Origin: CAUZIZ01 sp965219005
GTDB taxonomy: Bacteria > Acidobacteriota > UBA6911 > RPQK01 > JAJDTT01
Assembly: GCA_965219005.1 (NCBI GenBank)
Contig: CBDCMS010000002.1
Coordinates: 1,299,259-1,363,258, forward strand
DNA length: 64,000 nt
Direction of reading: 5' to 3'
A model generated the notes under the pieces. That model worked only from the letters and a program-made list of their open reading frames with translations. It had not been told where the DNA came from and searched no databases. The translations under genes were made by a program, and so were the position numbers. Positions 8,453 to 17,124 of the stretch are shown here, piece by piece. Each line of letters starts with the position of its first letter. The stretch's first letter is position 1.

Positions 8453-8809
8453 CTATGCCCATTCTAGTGCGCCCTTCTTCCATACGTAGAAGTAACCCAC
8501 AATCAGGATACCCAGAAAGATCAACATTTCAATGAACCCGAACAGAGCCAGCTCGTCGTAGATGATGGCCCAGGGAAAGAGAAAGACCGTTTCCACATCG
8601 AAGATGACGAAGAGGATGGCGATGATGTAGAAGCGCACCGAAAAACGCTCCCGGGCATCGCCTTCGGGGTCGACGCCGCATTCGTAGGGAGACAGCTTGG
8701 AGGCACTGGGTCGATTCGGCCGCAAGAAACGTCCCACCGTCAGGCCCACTACAGGCAGGGAAATCGCGACCAAGATAAAGAGAAGAATCGGAATGTACGA
8801 ACCTAGCAA
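8453..8809 (-). CDS. nuoA: NADH-quinone oxidoreductase subunit A
   Basis: Small membrane subunit of complex I (118 residues, three hydrophobic helices) and first gene of the cluster. Recognised by SKLSPYECGVDPEGDARERFSVRFY, the loop with the conserved Cys at the quinone-chamber junction, and by FVIFDVETVFLFPWA, with a conserved Asp-Val-Glu. The start is TTG at 8809, supported by a Shine-Dalgarno AGGAGG about 10 bases upstream on the minus strand. Confidence 0.95.
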   Translation of the reverse strand: MLGSYIPILLFILVAISLPVVGLTVGRFLRPNRPSASKLSPYECGVDPEGDARERFSVRFYIIAILFVIFDVETVFLFPWAIIYDELALFGFIEMLIFLGILIVGYFYVWKKGALEWA

Positions 8810-8835
8810 AACGCTCTCCTCCTGAAAGGCGGCCC

Positions 8836-8844
8836 ATTCTAGCA
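8836..8844 (-). promoter_or_regulatory. Candidate extended -10 promoter for the nuo operon
   Basis: On the minus strand the sequence TGCTAGAAT is an extended -10 element (TGn followed by TAGAAT). It predicts a transcript start near 8829, about 20 bases before the TTG of nuoA. The same nine bases occur upstream of grpE and dxr. No good -35 hexamer is seen at standard spacing. Confidence 0.5.
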
Positions 8845-8968
8845 GAACGAAACTTGGAGCGCCCCTTCTTCGTCTCCCAGATTCCGAATAGTATCATACC
8901 GTCCGGACCGATTCTTCCGCATCTCTGAGGCCGAGTAGTAGGTCAGTCTGAGATCTGGGAGTTGATGG

Positions 8969-9904
8969 CTATCCGGTCCTCAGCAGCGTGTCAAAGTACT
9001 GAATCGTCTCTGTCAGACCGGTCCGAAGATCCGCCTTCGGCTCCCAGTCCAGCAGTTCCCGGGCGCGGCTGATGTCAGGACGTCGCCGAACCGGGTCGTC
9101 GGGGGGAAGAGGATCGAACCGAATCTCGGATGAGGAGCCGGTCAGCTCCTTGATTAGCTCCGCCAAAGACAACATGGAGTACTCTTCGGGATTGCCCAGG
9201 TTGACTGGATCGGTGAGGCTATCCTTTGCCATCAACTTCTCAAGCCCCAATACCAGGTCGGAGACGAAACAGAAAGATCGAGTTTGGGAGCCGTCCCCAT
9301 ACAAGGTCAAAGGCTGCTGCTCCAGGGCCTGGACCACGAAATTGCTGACTACCCGCCCGTCCTGGACCGACATCCTGGGACCATAGGTGTTGAAGATCCG
9401 GGCGATTCTCACGTCTACCCCGTTCTGGCGGTGATAGTCCATCATCAGGGTCTCCGCCACCCGCTTTCCCTCGTCGTAGCAGCTGCGCAGTCCAATCGGG
9501 TTGACGTTGCCCCAATAAGTCTCCTTCTGGGGGTGTTCCAGCGGATCTCCATAGACTTCCGAAGTGCTGGCTTGAAGGATCCGGCCCTTCACCCTCTTGG
9601 CCAATCCCAGCATATTGAGGGTGCCCAAAACATTGGTCTTGACTGTTTTGACGGGGTTGTATTGATAGAAGATAGGAGAGGCCGGAGAGGCCAGGTTGTA
9701 GATCTGATCCACTTCCAACAGGATCGGGCGAGTGACGTCGTGGCGAATGAACTCGAAGTGAGTGTGGTCGAGAAGCGGCTGGATGTTGGTCTTGGATCCG
9801 GAAAAAAGGTTGTCCAGGCAGATGACTTCGTGTCCCCGGTTCAGCAGCAATGCACAGAGGTAGCTGCCGATGAAACCAGCTCCTCCTGTTATCAGAATAC
9901 GCAT
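8969..9904 (-). CDS. UDP-glucuronate decarboxylase (UDP-xylose synthase)
   Basis: Extended short-chain dehydrogenase that converts UDP-glucuronate to UDP-xylose with a bound NAD. Visible are the Rossmann motif TGGAGFIG near the start, the STSEVYGDP motif with the catalytic Glu (E116 counting from this start), and CYDEGKR with the catalytic Tyr and Lys (Y143, K147). The stretch YWGNVNPIG is a signature separating this family from other NDP-sugar epimerases. I chose the ATG at 9904 (MRILITGG); an in-frame GTG at 9913 is possible. It follows galE by 38 bases and probably shares its transcript, suggesting a role in making nucleotide sugars for exopolysaccharide or glycans. Confidence 0.92.
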   Translation of the reverse strand: MRILITGGAGFIGSYLCALLLNRGHEVICLDNLFSGSKTNIQPLLDHTHFEFIRHDVTRPILLEVDQIYNLASPASPIFYQYNPVKTVKTNVLGTLNMLGLAKRVKGRILQASTSEVYGDPLEHPQKETYWGNVNPIGLRSCYDEGKRVAETLMMDYHRQNGVDVRIARIFNTYGPRMSVQDGRVVSNFVVQALEQQPLTLYGDGSQTRSFCFVSDLVLGLEKLMAKDSLTDPVNLGNPEEYSMLSLAELIKELTGSSSEIRFDPLPPDDPVRRRPDISRARELLDWEPKADLRTGLTETIQYFDTLLRTG

Positions 9905-9942
9905 GCTACTCACTGATCACTACCAACAGGGCCAGCCCGACG

Positions 9943-10920
9943 CTAGTAGGTACGGTTCTGCTCCCAGGACCAGGCCGTCTTTATGATCGTCTCCAGCTCC
10001 GAATACTTTGGAGTCCATCCCAGCAGGGACGCTGCCTTGCCGGAATCAGCCACTAGCTCTGGAGGGTCGCCGGATCGTCGCTCCACCACTCTGCTGAGGA
10101 TCCTGCGGCCCGTCACCCGTTCTGCCGTACTGACCACTTCCTTCACAGTATAACCGGAGCCTGTCCCCAGGTTGAACGAGTCGCTGGCCTTGCCCTGCTT
10201 CAACCATTCGTAGGAGGCGATGTGGGCGGACGCCAGGTCCAGCACGTGAATAAAGTCGCGTACGCAGGTTCCGTCTCGCGTGTCATAGTCTCCGCCATAT
10301 ATAGTGACCCCAGCAGCCTCCCCTTTTGCCACCTGTAGGACCAGGGGTATCAGGTGAGTCTCGGGCTCGTGGGATTCGCCAATCTTCCCGTCCAGACTGG
10401 CTCCCGCCGCGTTGAAATAGCGCAGAGCAACAAAAGGAAAATCATAGGCCCGGTCATACTGCCTCAAAATCCGCTCGACGAAGTATTTGGTTTCCCCATA
10501 GGGATTTACTGGATCCTTCGTATGCTCTTCATCCATAGGGACTTGTTGGGGATCTCCGTAGACGGCGCAGCTGGAGGAAAGGATGAAGCGACGCACCCCA
10601 TATCGCCTCATAACACGGAACAGGGTCATGGCGCCAAGGACGTTTTCCTCGTAGTAGAGCTGAGGGTTCTCTGCCGATTCACCTACGTAGCAGCGGCTCG
10701 CAAAATGCATCACTCCGTCGAATACATACTGGCTGAAGAGGGAGTCCAGCCCGCTCTCATCCGACAGATTTCCGAGGACGAGATCGACCTCTCCAATCGC
10801 CTCCCGATGGCCTTCCCCAAGATGGTCCAGGATGATCGGCCGGTAGCCGGAACGGGTAAGCTCACGCACCACGTGGCTCCCAATGTACCCTGCTCCGCCG
10901 GTGACCAGTATTGTGTCCAC
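9943..10920 (-). CDS. galE: UDP-glucose 4-epimerase
   Basis: Interconverts UDP-glucose and UDP-galactose. The 325-residue protein has the NAD-binding VTGGAGYIGSH at the N terminus, SSSCAVYGDP around 115-124 and the catalytic Y141-G-E-T-K145. The motif LRYFNAAGAS and the C-terminal LGWTPKY also fit GalE. The start is GTG at 10920; the next residues (DTILVTGG) leave little room for another start. It forms a two-gene unit with the downstream decarboxylase. Confidence 0.93.
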   Translation of the reverse strand: MDTILVTGGAGYIGSHVVRELTRSGYRPIILDHLGEGHREAIGEVDLVLGNLSDESGLDSLFSQYVFDGVMHFASRCYVGESAENPQLYYEENVLGAMTLFRVMRRYGVRRFILSSSCAVYGDPQQVPMDEEHTKDPVNPYGETKYFVERILRQYDRAYDFPFVALRYFNAAGASLDGKIGESHEPETHLIPLVLQVAKGEAAGVTIYGGDYDTRDGTCVRDFIHVLDLASAHIASYEWLKQGKASDSFNLGTGSGYTVKEVVSTAERVTGRRILSRVVERRSGDPPELVADSGKAASLLGWTPKYSELETIIKTAWSWEQNRTY

Positions 10921-11008
10921 GAGCCGTCCCTAGTCCCTTCCTGCCTCTCACTTAAGCTAGCAGCGCCAGTCTACCCACCGGGTCCAGCACTCTAGCCAGC
11001 AATAATAC

Positions 11009-11051
11009 GAGAAACGGACGCCCCCGCAGCCCCACGGGGGTCTCATTTCTC
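11009..11051. other. Strong stem-loop in the galE / PmoA-like intergenic region
   Basis: A two-part hairpin: an inner stem CCCCCG (11021-11026) pairs with CGGGGG (11035-11040), and an outer GAGAAA (11009-11014) pairs with TTTCTC (11046-11051). It lies in the region of about 300 bp (10921-11224) between the divergent galE and PmoA-like genes. It could be a leader structure for either transcript. I see no gene in this gap. Confidence 0.4.
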
Positions 11052-11224
11052 TGGGTGCCGCAGAGTCGATCCTCCAAAGGACACTAGCAATCCGCTTCTC
11101 ATCGGTCAAGCGTCCGATTCATCCAGTAGTGATGGGTTCGCACCGATGAAATCGGCCGACGAGGTGCCCCCTTGACCCCTTCGTTTCATCGCACATAGAA
11201 TCAACATCTCGATTGAAGTTCAGG

Positions 11225-12468
11225 ATGCAAATTTTCGGCCGTGCCCGAGCTCTTGGTTTTGGTCTGCTAGTCCTCATTGGCTTCGCTGAGTGCAATCGTG
11301 GCTGGCCCTTCCTGTCGCCGACACCCCAGATGTCTTCGAAGCGCCTGAGTACAATTGCCACGCTCGAAATCCCGGCCGGCTTTCCTACCGACCTGCAGGC
11401 TCCCCTGGCCGCCGCGCTTCAGGGCGAAGCCCGGGAACCCAGAGCCTTCACACTTCAGCTCGATGGCGCTAGAGGAGCTCCCGTTCTGGCCCAGCTTGAG
11501 TCGACGTCGGGTAAGCTGTGGATGATTAGAGGTGTCGAACCGCAGGAGCCAGGCTCGACCGTCGAATTCTCTGTGACTCCGAACGCGGTCGAACCCATCC
11601 TGAGGATAACGCAGCAGCCGGGGGGGTACCTGGTTTCCGAGCTGGGGCGTCCAATTCTTTTCTATCAGACGGCCCCCAAGGCTCACAATGGTCTGCACGA
11701 GCGCACCAACTATGCCCATCCCGTCCATGGTCTTGACGGGGAGATCTTGACTCAGGACTTTCCGGAGGACCATCCGCATCATCGAGGGTCTTCTGGGCCT
11801 GGCATCGACTCCTGGTAGGGGAATTGCGGGCTGGCGATCCCTGGGATACCAAGGACTTCCTTTCTGTCGTCCGCAAAGCCGAAGTTGTCGATCAAGGTCC
11901 GGTGTTCGCCACGCTGAAGGTAAACGTACTGTGGGAATCTCCGCGGTACCGCGATAGTAGCGGGCAGATCCGGCCTTTGGTTGAAGAGGACACCACGATC
12001 AGGATCTTCCGATCTACTCAAGGGAGTCAGTGCCTGGACTTCGAGATCGCCCTGCAGCCCCTGGTTTCTGGTCTTCGTCTGGGGGGCGCCGAGAATTCAC
12101 GTGGGTACTCCGGGTTTACGGTTCGGGTTAGACCTCCTCGCGAAGGGGTTCTCAGCGACATCATCGGAACCCTGGTTCAGGATCGTATCGCGGAAACGAG
12201 TCCCTGGGCCGACTACAGCGGAAAGTTCGGGGAAGGCGATCGGGTTTCCGGGCTGGCTATCCTCAGCCATCCTTCCTTACCCCAGTTTCCCCCGAAATGG
12301 GTCCTTCGCCACTACGGAATGGTCAATGTCGCCTATCCGGGCCAGCAGACGGTGGAGGTCCCCAAGAGCAGTCCTCTAGTGCTCCGCCATCGCGTCGTGA
12401 TTCATCGAGGGACTCGAGAGCAAGCCCGGATTGCGGACCACCAGAGGATCTACGCGATCGTTAAATAG
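11225..12468 (+). pseudogene. PmoA-like (DUF6807) protein, frameshifted
   Basis: Two adjacent frames read as one protein. The first opens at ATG 11225 with a lipoprotein-like leader (hydrophobic run ending in LIGFAEC) and contains YAHPVHGLDGEILTQDFPEDHPHHRG, the hallmark of this family. After the HHRG codons the frame runs into a stop at 11816-11818. The alternative frame continues naturally as VFWAWHRLLVGELRAGDPWDTKDF through to 12468. Restoring one G in the G-run at 11786-11788 joins the two frames. The family is named after PmoA but is mostly uncharacterised and linked to sugar metabolism loci. It is either a recent pseudogene or a sequencing error. Confidence 0.85.
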
Positions 12469-12642
12469 GTCGCAGGTCGCAGGTCGCACGTCGATTTTTC
12501 TAGATTGCCTTCTGGCGTAACAGTCAAGGAGATTCTCCTGACCTTCGTGGCACTATTCAAGAACCCATCTCCAGAAAACGTAGATCGAGAAACCTGCGAC
12601 CTCTTACTTCAGACCTGCTAACCCCAAGCCCCTTTACCTCTC

Positions 12643-12654
12643 TATAATAGTCGT
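12643..12654 (+). promoter_or_regulatory. Candidate leaderless promoter of uvrB
   Basis: A consensus -10 hexamer TATAAT (12643-12648) is followed by six bases and then the GTG at 12655. The predicted transcript start coincides with the start codon, leaving no room for a Shine-Dalgarno sequence. No convincing -35 is seen. The 186-bp gap upstream also holds a short TCGCAGG tandem run (about 12470-12492). Confidence 0.55.
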
Positions 12655-14745
12655 GTGTCCAAACAAAAAGGCATCTCATACTCCGGCATCGCTTACGGGA
12701 GCGCGCTCTCTTCCTCCGGTGAGTTCAAGTTGGAAAGCCCCTTCCAACCTTCCAAGGAGCAAGCCACTGCGATCGAGGAGCTGGTTCGAGGGGTAGACGG
12801 AGAATCCGGGCAAGTTCTGCTGGGTGTGACCGGCTCTGGAAAGACCTTCACCATGGCGAAGGTTATCGAGGCGGTGAATCGGCCCACTCTCGTCCTTAGC
12901 CACAACAAGACGTTGGCGGCGCAGCTCTACCAGGAGTTCAAGAACTTCTTCAAGGAAAATGCGGTCGAGTACTTTGTCAGCTACTACGATTACTACCAGC
13001 CAGAGGCCTATATCGCCTCCACCGATACCTATATTGAGAAAGACGCCCTGATCAACGACGAGATCGATCGACTGCGCCACTCCGCTACCCGATCGCTGTT
13101 CGAACGCCGGGATTGCATCATCGTCTGCAGTGTGAGCTGCATCTACGGACTGGGATCTCCGGAGGCCTATTACGGCATGGTCATCATGTTGACCGAGGGG
13201 CAGCAGATTTCGCGCCGAGACCTGCTCAAGCGGCTGGTCGAGATACAGTACGAGCGCAACGACTTCGATCTCTCCCGGGGAGTATTCCGGGTCCGTGGCG
13301 ATGTGATCGAAATCATTCCGTCCTATGAAGATTACGGTATCCGGATCGAGCTTTTCGGGGACGAGATCGAGGCGATCTATCAGTTCGATCCCCTGACCGG
13401 CGAGATCCTCAAACAGCACAGCCGCATGCCCATCTACCCGCGCACTCACTATGTGATTCCACGCGATCGCTGGAATCGTGCCGTGGACGACATCAAGCAG
13501 GAGTTGGGGGAATGCCGAACCCAGTTCGAGCAGGAGGGCCGGCTGCTGGAGGCGCAGAGGATTCATCAGCGCACCATGTTCGATCTCGAGATGATCAAGA
13601 CCGTGGGGTATTGCCGCGGGGTCGAAAACTACTCCAGGCATCTGACCGGTCGTTTCCCGGGCGAACCTCCTCCCACCCTGATGGATTATCTGCCCCCGGA
13701 TGCCCTCATGTTTATCGATGAGAGCCACGTTACCATTCCCCAGGTTCGTGGCATGTACGCGGGAGACCGTTCCCGAAAGCTCAACCTGGTCAAGTATGGA
13801 TTTCGTCTGCCTTCCGCTCTCGACAATCGTCCTCTCAGTTTCGACGAATTCGGGGAGCGACGTCCCCAGGTAATCTACGTGTCGGCCACGCCCGCGGGGT
13901 ATGAGCTGGAGCAGTGCGGTGGGGAGATCGTCGAGCAGATCATTCGGCCCACCGGCCTGATGGATCCGGAAATCGAAGTGCGTCCGGTCAAGAATCAGAT
14001 CGATGACCTGCTCGAGGAGATCAGGCGGCGGGCTGCCCAGAAGGAGCGGGTGCTGGTCACCACCCTCACCAAGCGAATGTCCGAGGAGCTGACCGATTAC
14101 TACACCGAAATCGGAGTCGCTGTCCGCTACCTTCACTCGGAAATAGACACCTTGGAGCGGATCAAGATCCTGCGGGATCTGAGGCTGGGCCGCTTCGATG
14201 TCCTGGTGGGAGTCAACCTGCTTCGCGAGGGCCTGGATCTACCCGAGGTATCATTGGTAGCGATTCTGGACGCCGACAAGGAAGGTTTTCTGCGCAGCGA
14301 GACCTCCTTGATTCAGACCTCCGGACGCGCAGCCCGGAACCTCAACGGAAAGGTAATCATGTATGCCGATGTCACCACCCGCTCCATGGCTCGCGCGATC
14401 GAGGAGACGACCCGCCGCCGAGAGATCCAGCGTCTGTACAACCAGGCCAACGGAATTACACCGGAGTCCATCGTCAAGCCGATCGATGCGACGCTCCTCG
14501 AGATGACCAAATTGGACTACCACGACATTTCGGCGGTGGCCGAGGAGGTCGAAGAGTACAACTCCCCGGAGGAGATCGACAAGGAGATCGAGCGGACCAA
14601 AGTCGAAATGCAGGACGCTGCGAAGCGATTCGAGTTTGAAAAAGCGGCGGGCTTGCGGGACCGGATCAAGCAGCTCAAGGAAACTCGACTGTTGCTCAGC
14701 GGCAGGGCGCCGGGAACAGCTGGTCTCGACTCGGGAGGGTCATGA
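12655..14745 (+). CDS. uvrB: Excinuclease ABC subunit B
   Basis: Damage-verifying helicase-like subunit of nucleotide excision repair. The 696 residues contain the Walker A motif GVTGSGKT (57-64) and the beta-hairpin region YYDYYQPEAYI (about 110-120), which inserts between DNA strands. Helicase motifs FIDESHVTIPQ and SGRAARNLNGKVIMYAD follow. A C-terminal UVR motif binds UvrC (AKRFEFEKAAGLRDRIKQLKE). The start is GTG at 12655, chosen because a -10 box sits 6 bases upstream. A start nearer the conserved GEFKLESPF is possible, since the first 20 residues are not conserved in the family. uvrA and uvrC are not nearby. The 3' end overlaps aroA by four bases. Confidence 0.96.
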   Translation: MSKQKGISYSGIAYGSALSSSGEFKLESPFQPSKEQATAIEELVRGVDGESGQVLLGVTGSGKTFTMAKVIEAVNRPTLVLSHNKTLAAQLYQEFKNFFKENAVEYFVSYYDYYQPEAYIASTDTYIEKDALINDEIDRLRHSATRSLFERRDCIIVCSVSCIYGLGSPEAYYGMVIMLTEGQQISRRDLLKRLVEIQYERNDFDLSRGVFRVRGDVIEIIPSYEDYGIRIELFGDEIEAIYQFDPLTGEILKQHSRMPIYPRTHYVIPRDRWNRAVDDIKQELGECRTQFEQEGRLLEAQRIHQRTMFDLEMIKTVGYCRGVENYSRHLTGRFPGEPPPTLMDYLPPDALMFIDESHVTIPQVRGMYAGDRSRKLNLVKYGFRLPSALDNRPLSFDEFGERRPQVIYVSATPAGYELEQCGGEIVEQIIRPTGLMDPEIEVRPVKNQIDDLLEEIRRRAAQKERVLVTTLTKRMSEELTDYYTEIGVAVRYLHSEIDTLERIKILRDLRLGRFDVLVGVNLLREGLDLPEVSLVAILDADKEGFLRSETSLIQTSGRAARNLNGKVIMYADVTTRSMARAIEETTRRREIQRLYNQANGITPESIVKPIDATLLEMTKLDYHDISAVAEEVEEYNSPEEIDKEIERTKVEMQDAAKRFEFEKAAGLRDRIKQLKETRLLLSGRAPGTAGLDSGGS

Positions 14746-16049
14746 TTCGAATCGAGCCGGTTCGCTCACTTCGTGGAGAGGTCGAGATACCGGGCGATAA
14801 AAGCATCTCTCATCGCTATGCCATGCTGGGAGCGATGGCCCAGGGGGTCACGCGAATCGCCAATTTTTCGGCTAGCCGTGACTGCCAAGCGACCCTCAAC
14901 TGTGTGAGCGGCCTGGGCGTCGAAGTCAAGCAATCGCAAACGACTGTCGAGATCTCCAGCGGCGGCTGGGCCAACTTCGTGCAGCCCGATCGGGTGCTGG
15001 ACGCTGAGAACAGTGGGACCACGATTCGTCTCCTCTCTGCCTTGTTGGCCTGCCGGGAGTTCACTTCCTCCATACAGGGGGACCAATCGCTCAACCGCCG
15101 TCCCATGGGACGCATCATGAATCCTCTGACCCTGATGGGGGCCGAGATCGAGGCGCGGGAAGGACAGTATCCGCCGCTCACGATCCACGGTGGTCGCCTG
15201 CAGGGTATTCGCTACCCTTTGCCGGTAGCCAGTGCCCAAGTCAAATCCTGTGTACTGCTGGCCGGCCTCACGGCTCGCGAACGAACCACCGTCGTCGAGC
15301 GGACACCGTCACGGGACCACACAGAGCGCGCGCTGCCCTTCTTCGGAGCCCACCTCGAGCAGCGCCAGGAGGGGGATGGCGGCCGCCACGAAATCAGCGT
15401 CAGCGGGCCGACCGACCTTCGGGCAACCAGCATGGACATTCCCGGTGACTTCTCATCTGCTGTCTACTTTATCCTGGGTGCTGTGCTCGCTCCTGGGAGC
15501 GAGGTGTTGCTCCGGAACGTCGGAGTGAATCCTACCCGAATTCGGTTTCTGAGCCTCTTGGAAGAGTCAGGAGCCCAGATCGCGAAATCCAATTGCAGAG
15601 AAGCCAACGGCGAGCCGGTCTGCGATCTCCGAATCGGGTCGACAGACTCGGTTTGGGAGCGATTTCCCGGGGAGATCAGAGGGAGTTGGATTCCGAACCT
15701 CATCGATGAGATTCCGGCCCTGGCCGTCCTGGCAGTCCGTCTGAAACAGGGTCTCGTGGTCCGCGATGCCCAAGAACTGAGGAAGAAGGAGTCCGACCGT
15801 ATTCAGGCCGTCGTCTCCAACTTGCGGCAGCTGGGAGTGGAAGCCGAGGAACTTCCGGACGGATTCGTGGTGCCCCCGAAACAGTGCGTTCGGGGAGGCA
15901 AGGTCGAGACCTTCGGCGACCATAGGATCGCCATGGCGTTCGCGCTGGCCGCCCTGATCGCCGACGCTCCCGTGGAGCTGGACCAGCCCGAGTGTGTAGA
16001 CGTTTCCTTTCCAGGCTTCTTCGATCGGTTCCGTTCCCTCTGGAGTTAG
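14742..16049 (+). CDS. aroA: 3-phosphoshikimate 1-carboxyvinyltransferase (EPSP synthase)
   Basis: Sixth enzyme of the shikimate pathway: adds enolpyruvate from PEP to shikimate 3-phosphate. The 435-residue product shows GDKSISHRYAMLGAMAQG near residue 18, with the catalytic Lys-Ser. It also has DAENSGTTIRLLSALLA around 86, RPMGRI, and RKKESDRIQAV with the conserved Lys/Glu/Asp/Arg of the second domain. The last motif is FGDHRIAMAFALAAL near the C terminus. The start overlaps the uvrB stop (ATGA), so it is translationally coupled to a DNA-repair gene, followed by aroK. Confidence 0.96.
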   Translation: MIRIEPVRSLRGEVEIPGDKSISHRYAMLGAMAQGVTRIANFSASRDCQATLNCVSGLGVEVKQSQTTVEISSGGWANFVQPDRVLDAENSGTTIRLLSALLACREFTSSIQGDQSLNRRPMGRIMNPLTLMGAEIEAREGQYPPLTIHGGRLQGIRYPLPVASAQVKSCVLLAGLTARERTTVVERTPSRDHTERALPFFGAHLEQRQEGDGGRHEISVSGPTDLRATSMDIPGDFSSAVYFILGAVLAPGSEVLLRNVGVNPTRIRFLSLLEESGAQIAKSNCREANGEPVCDLRIGSTDSVWERFPGEIRGSWIPNLIDEIPALAVLAVRLKQGLVVRDAQELRKKESDRIQAVVSNLRQLGVEAEELPDGFVVPPKQCVRGGKVETFGDHRIAMAFALAALIADAPVELDQPECVDVSFPGFFDRFRSLWS

Positions 16050-16054
16050 GCTTG

Positions 16055-16549
16055 GTGACCAGACACATTTTCCTGGTAGGTTTCATGGGAAGCGGTAAGT
16101 CGACTATCGCGCAAGCCCTTGCCCGGGAGCTGCGGCGAGTCTGCCTCGATCTTGACGATCTGATCGAAGAGCGCGAAGGAATGACCATCCCGGAGATCTT
16201 CGATCGTCACGGGGAACCCCGCTTCCGAGAAATCGAAACCCGCTTGCTGCTTGAGATCCTGGACTTGCCGTCGGCTGTAGTCGCCGTGGGCGGAGGAGCC
16301 TTCGTCCAGGAGTACAACCGAAATCTGATTCTGGAAAAGGGTTTCGCCGTCTGGCTCAACGTTCCTGTCGACTTGGCTTGGGAGCGGTCGTGTCAGCTGG
16401 ACAATCGTCCTCTGGCGCGAAACCGAGAATCCTTCGAGTCGCTTTTTTTTGAGCGAGAAGGATTCTATCGGATGTCTCACCTGACCGTTGACATCGAAGC
16501 GAAATCGCCAGAGGCGATCTGCGAGGAAATCGTTGAAAAGCTAACCTGA
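16055..16549 (+). CDS. aroK: Shikimate kinase
   Basis: Phosphorylates shikimate at O3, the step before AroA. The 164-residue protein has the Walker A motif GFMGSGKST near the start, the shikimate-binding DLDDLIEE, the FR-E-E motif RFREIETR and VVAVGGGAF. The lid region has RPLARN. I chose the GTG at 16055, giving MTRHIFLVGFMGSGKS with a TGGAG sequence about 9 bases upstream; a longer frame opens at 15992 inside aroA but adds unrelated residues. It lies 5 bases after aroA in the same operon. Confidence 0.93.
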   Translation: MTRHIFLVGFMGSGKSTIAQALARELRRVCLDLDDLIEEREGMTIPEIFDRHGEPRFREIETRLLLEILDLPSAVVAVGGGAFVQEYNRNLILEKGFAVWLNVPVDLAWERSCQLDNRPLARNRESFESLFFEREGFYRMSHLTVDIEAKSPEAICEEIVEKLT

Positions 16550-16553
16550 AGCT

Positions 16554-16586
16554 TCATTTGGCTTTTCCTTTCATTTGGCTTTTCCT
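16554..16586. repeat. 17-bp direct repeat after aroK
   Basis: TCATTTGGCTTTTCCT occurs at 16554-16569 and again at 16571-16586, period 17. It sits just past the aroK stop. The T-rich runs could contribute to transcript ending but no hairpin is present. Confidence 0.6.
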
Positions 16587-16631
16587 GAGGAACAATGGTG
16601 TAACGCGTTGATTCAGTGATCTTTTGGTCAT

Positions 16632-16672
16632 GGAAGCCTGAAGCGCAAGCGAGGGGTTGGGAATCGGCAAGA
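16632..16672. repeat. Dispersed repeat, family C copy 1
   Basis: The sequence GGAAGCCTGAAGCGCAAGCG and the following GGGTTGGGAATCGGCAAGAT form one copy of an intergenic element. The same element appears in inverted orientation at about 44040-44085 and, more diverged, at about 63640-63676. It sits in the 356-bp gap between aroK and the toxin-antitoxin genes. Confidence 0.65.
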
Positions 16673-16700
16673 TTTTACTCAGGTCCCCAACCCCCATCTG

Positions 16701-16743
16701 CAAACGTTGCCGTATTTACGTTCCAGTGTACTTAGTACACTGG
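16701..16743. repeat. Solo terminal inverted repeat of the MITE-like element
   Basis: Bases 16701-16732 match the right 32-bp terminal repeat of the element at 49881-50151 with one difference. The outer ten bases are then mirrored, after a single T, by AGTACACTGG (16734-16743), giving a perfect palindrome. The body of the element is absent, so this looks like a remnant or a solo end. Confidence 0.7.
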
Positions 16744-16845
16744 ATGGACACCGAGCTGCAGTGCGAGCTCGACCAGGTGTGCGAAGAGCTGGGTCAGACG
16801 CGGCATGCGATGTTCTCGGCGCGGGGGGAGGGCTGTGATGGCTAA
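16744..16845 (+). pseudogene. Possible ribbon-helix-helix antitoxin fragment
   Basis: A 33-codon frame (MDTELQCELDQVCEELGQTR, then diverging) resembles the first half of a ribbon-helix-helix antitoxin, where a DDEL..ELD..CEELG.TRS pattern is common. It begins exactly at the end of the MITE-type palindrome and lacks the second helix. I read it as a truncated remnant beside the intact toxin-antitoxin pair. It may be chance. Confidence 0.3.
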
Positions 16846-16870
16846 TACGACCCAGGTCTCATGAAAAACA

Positions 16871-16900
16871 TGGACAAATAATTATCTATTAAGATAAGAT
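16871..16900 (+). promoter_or_regulatory. Promoter and probable operator of the toxin-antitoxin pair
   Basis: A -35 TGGACA (16871-16876) and a -10 TAAGAT (16895-16900) are separated by 18 bases. Between and overlapping them is a perfect palindrome, TTATCT-ATTA-AGATAA (16882-16897). Type II antitoxins normally repress their own operon by binding such palindromes, so this is the likely autoregulatory site. Confidence 0.6.
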
Positions 16901-16917
16901 GTTCGGTGGAGGTTGAA

Positions 16918-17124
16918 ATGTCTGTCGAACAAATGCCCTTTTCAACGACGATGTCTTCGGAGACCAAGAAACTGCTCGAGCGCTTCTGTAGAGCTCACGG
17001 CATCAAGATGAATCATTTCGTGGAGCAGGCGATTCTGGAAAAACTCGAGGACGAAATGGACAGCGAACTCGTTCGGAGTAGAGAGTTCGAGGCAACAGAA
17101 TCTTGGGAACCCAAGGCCTCCTAG
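16918..17124 (+). CDS. Antitoxin of a RelE/ParE-type module
   Basis: A 68-residue acidic protein (MSVEQMPFSTTMSSETKKLL...) with a short helix-rich, ribbon-helix-helix-like N-terminal half (residues about 8-45, ending HFVEQAILEKLEDEM) and a charged tail that would wrap the toxin. I chose the ATG at 16918 because GGAGG lies 5 bases upstream; a GTG at 16906 is in frame. It is directly followed by the toxin gene with no gap. The family is inferred from size, order and the partner rather than from a firm motif. Confidence 0.75.
   Translation: MSVEQMPFSTTMSSETKKLLERFCRAHGIKMNHFVEQAILEKLEDEMDSELVRSREFEATESWEPKAS

Noticed and set aside
12676..14136. A 486-codon minus-strand frame opposite uvrB
   Set aside because: Shadow of the highly conserved uvrB coding frame, with no protein family features.
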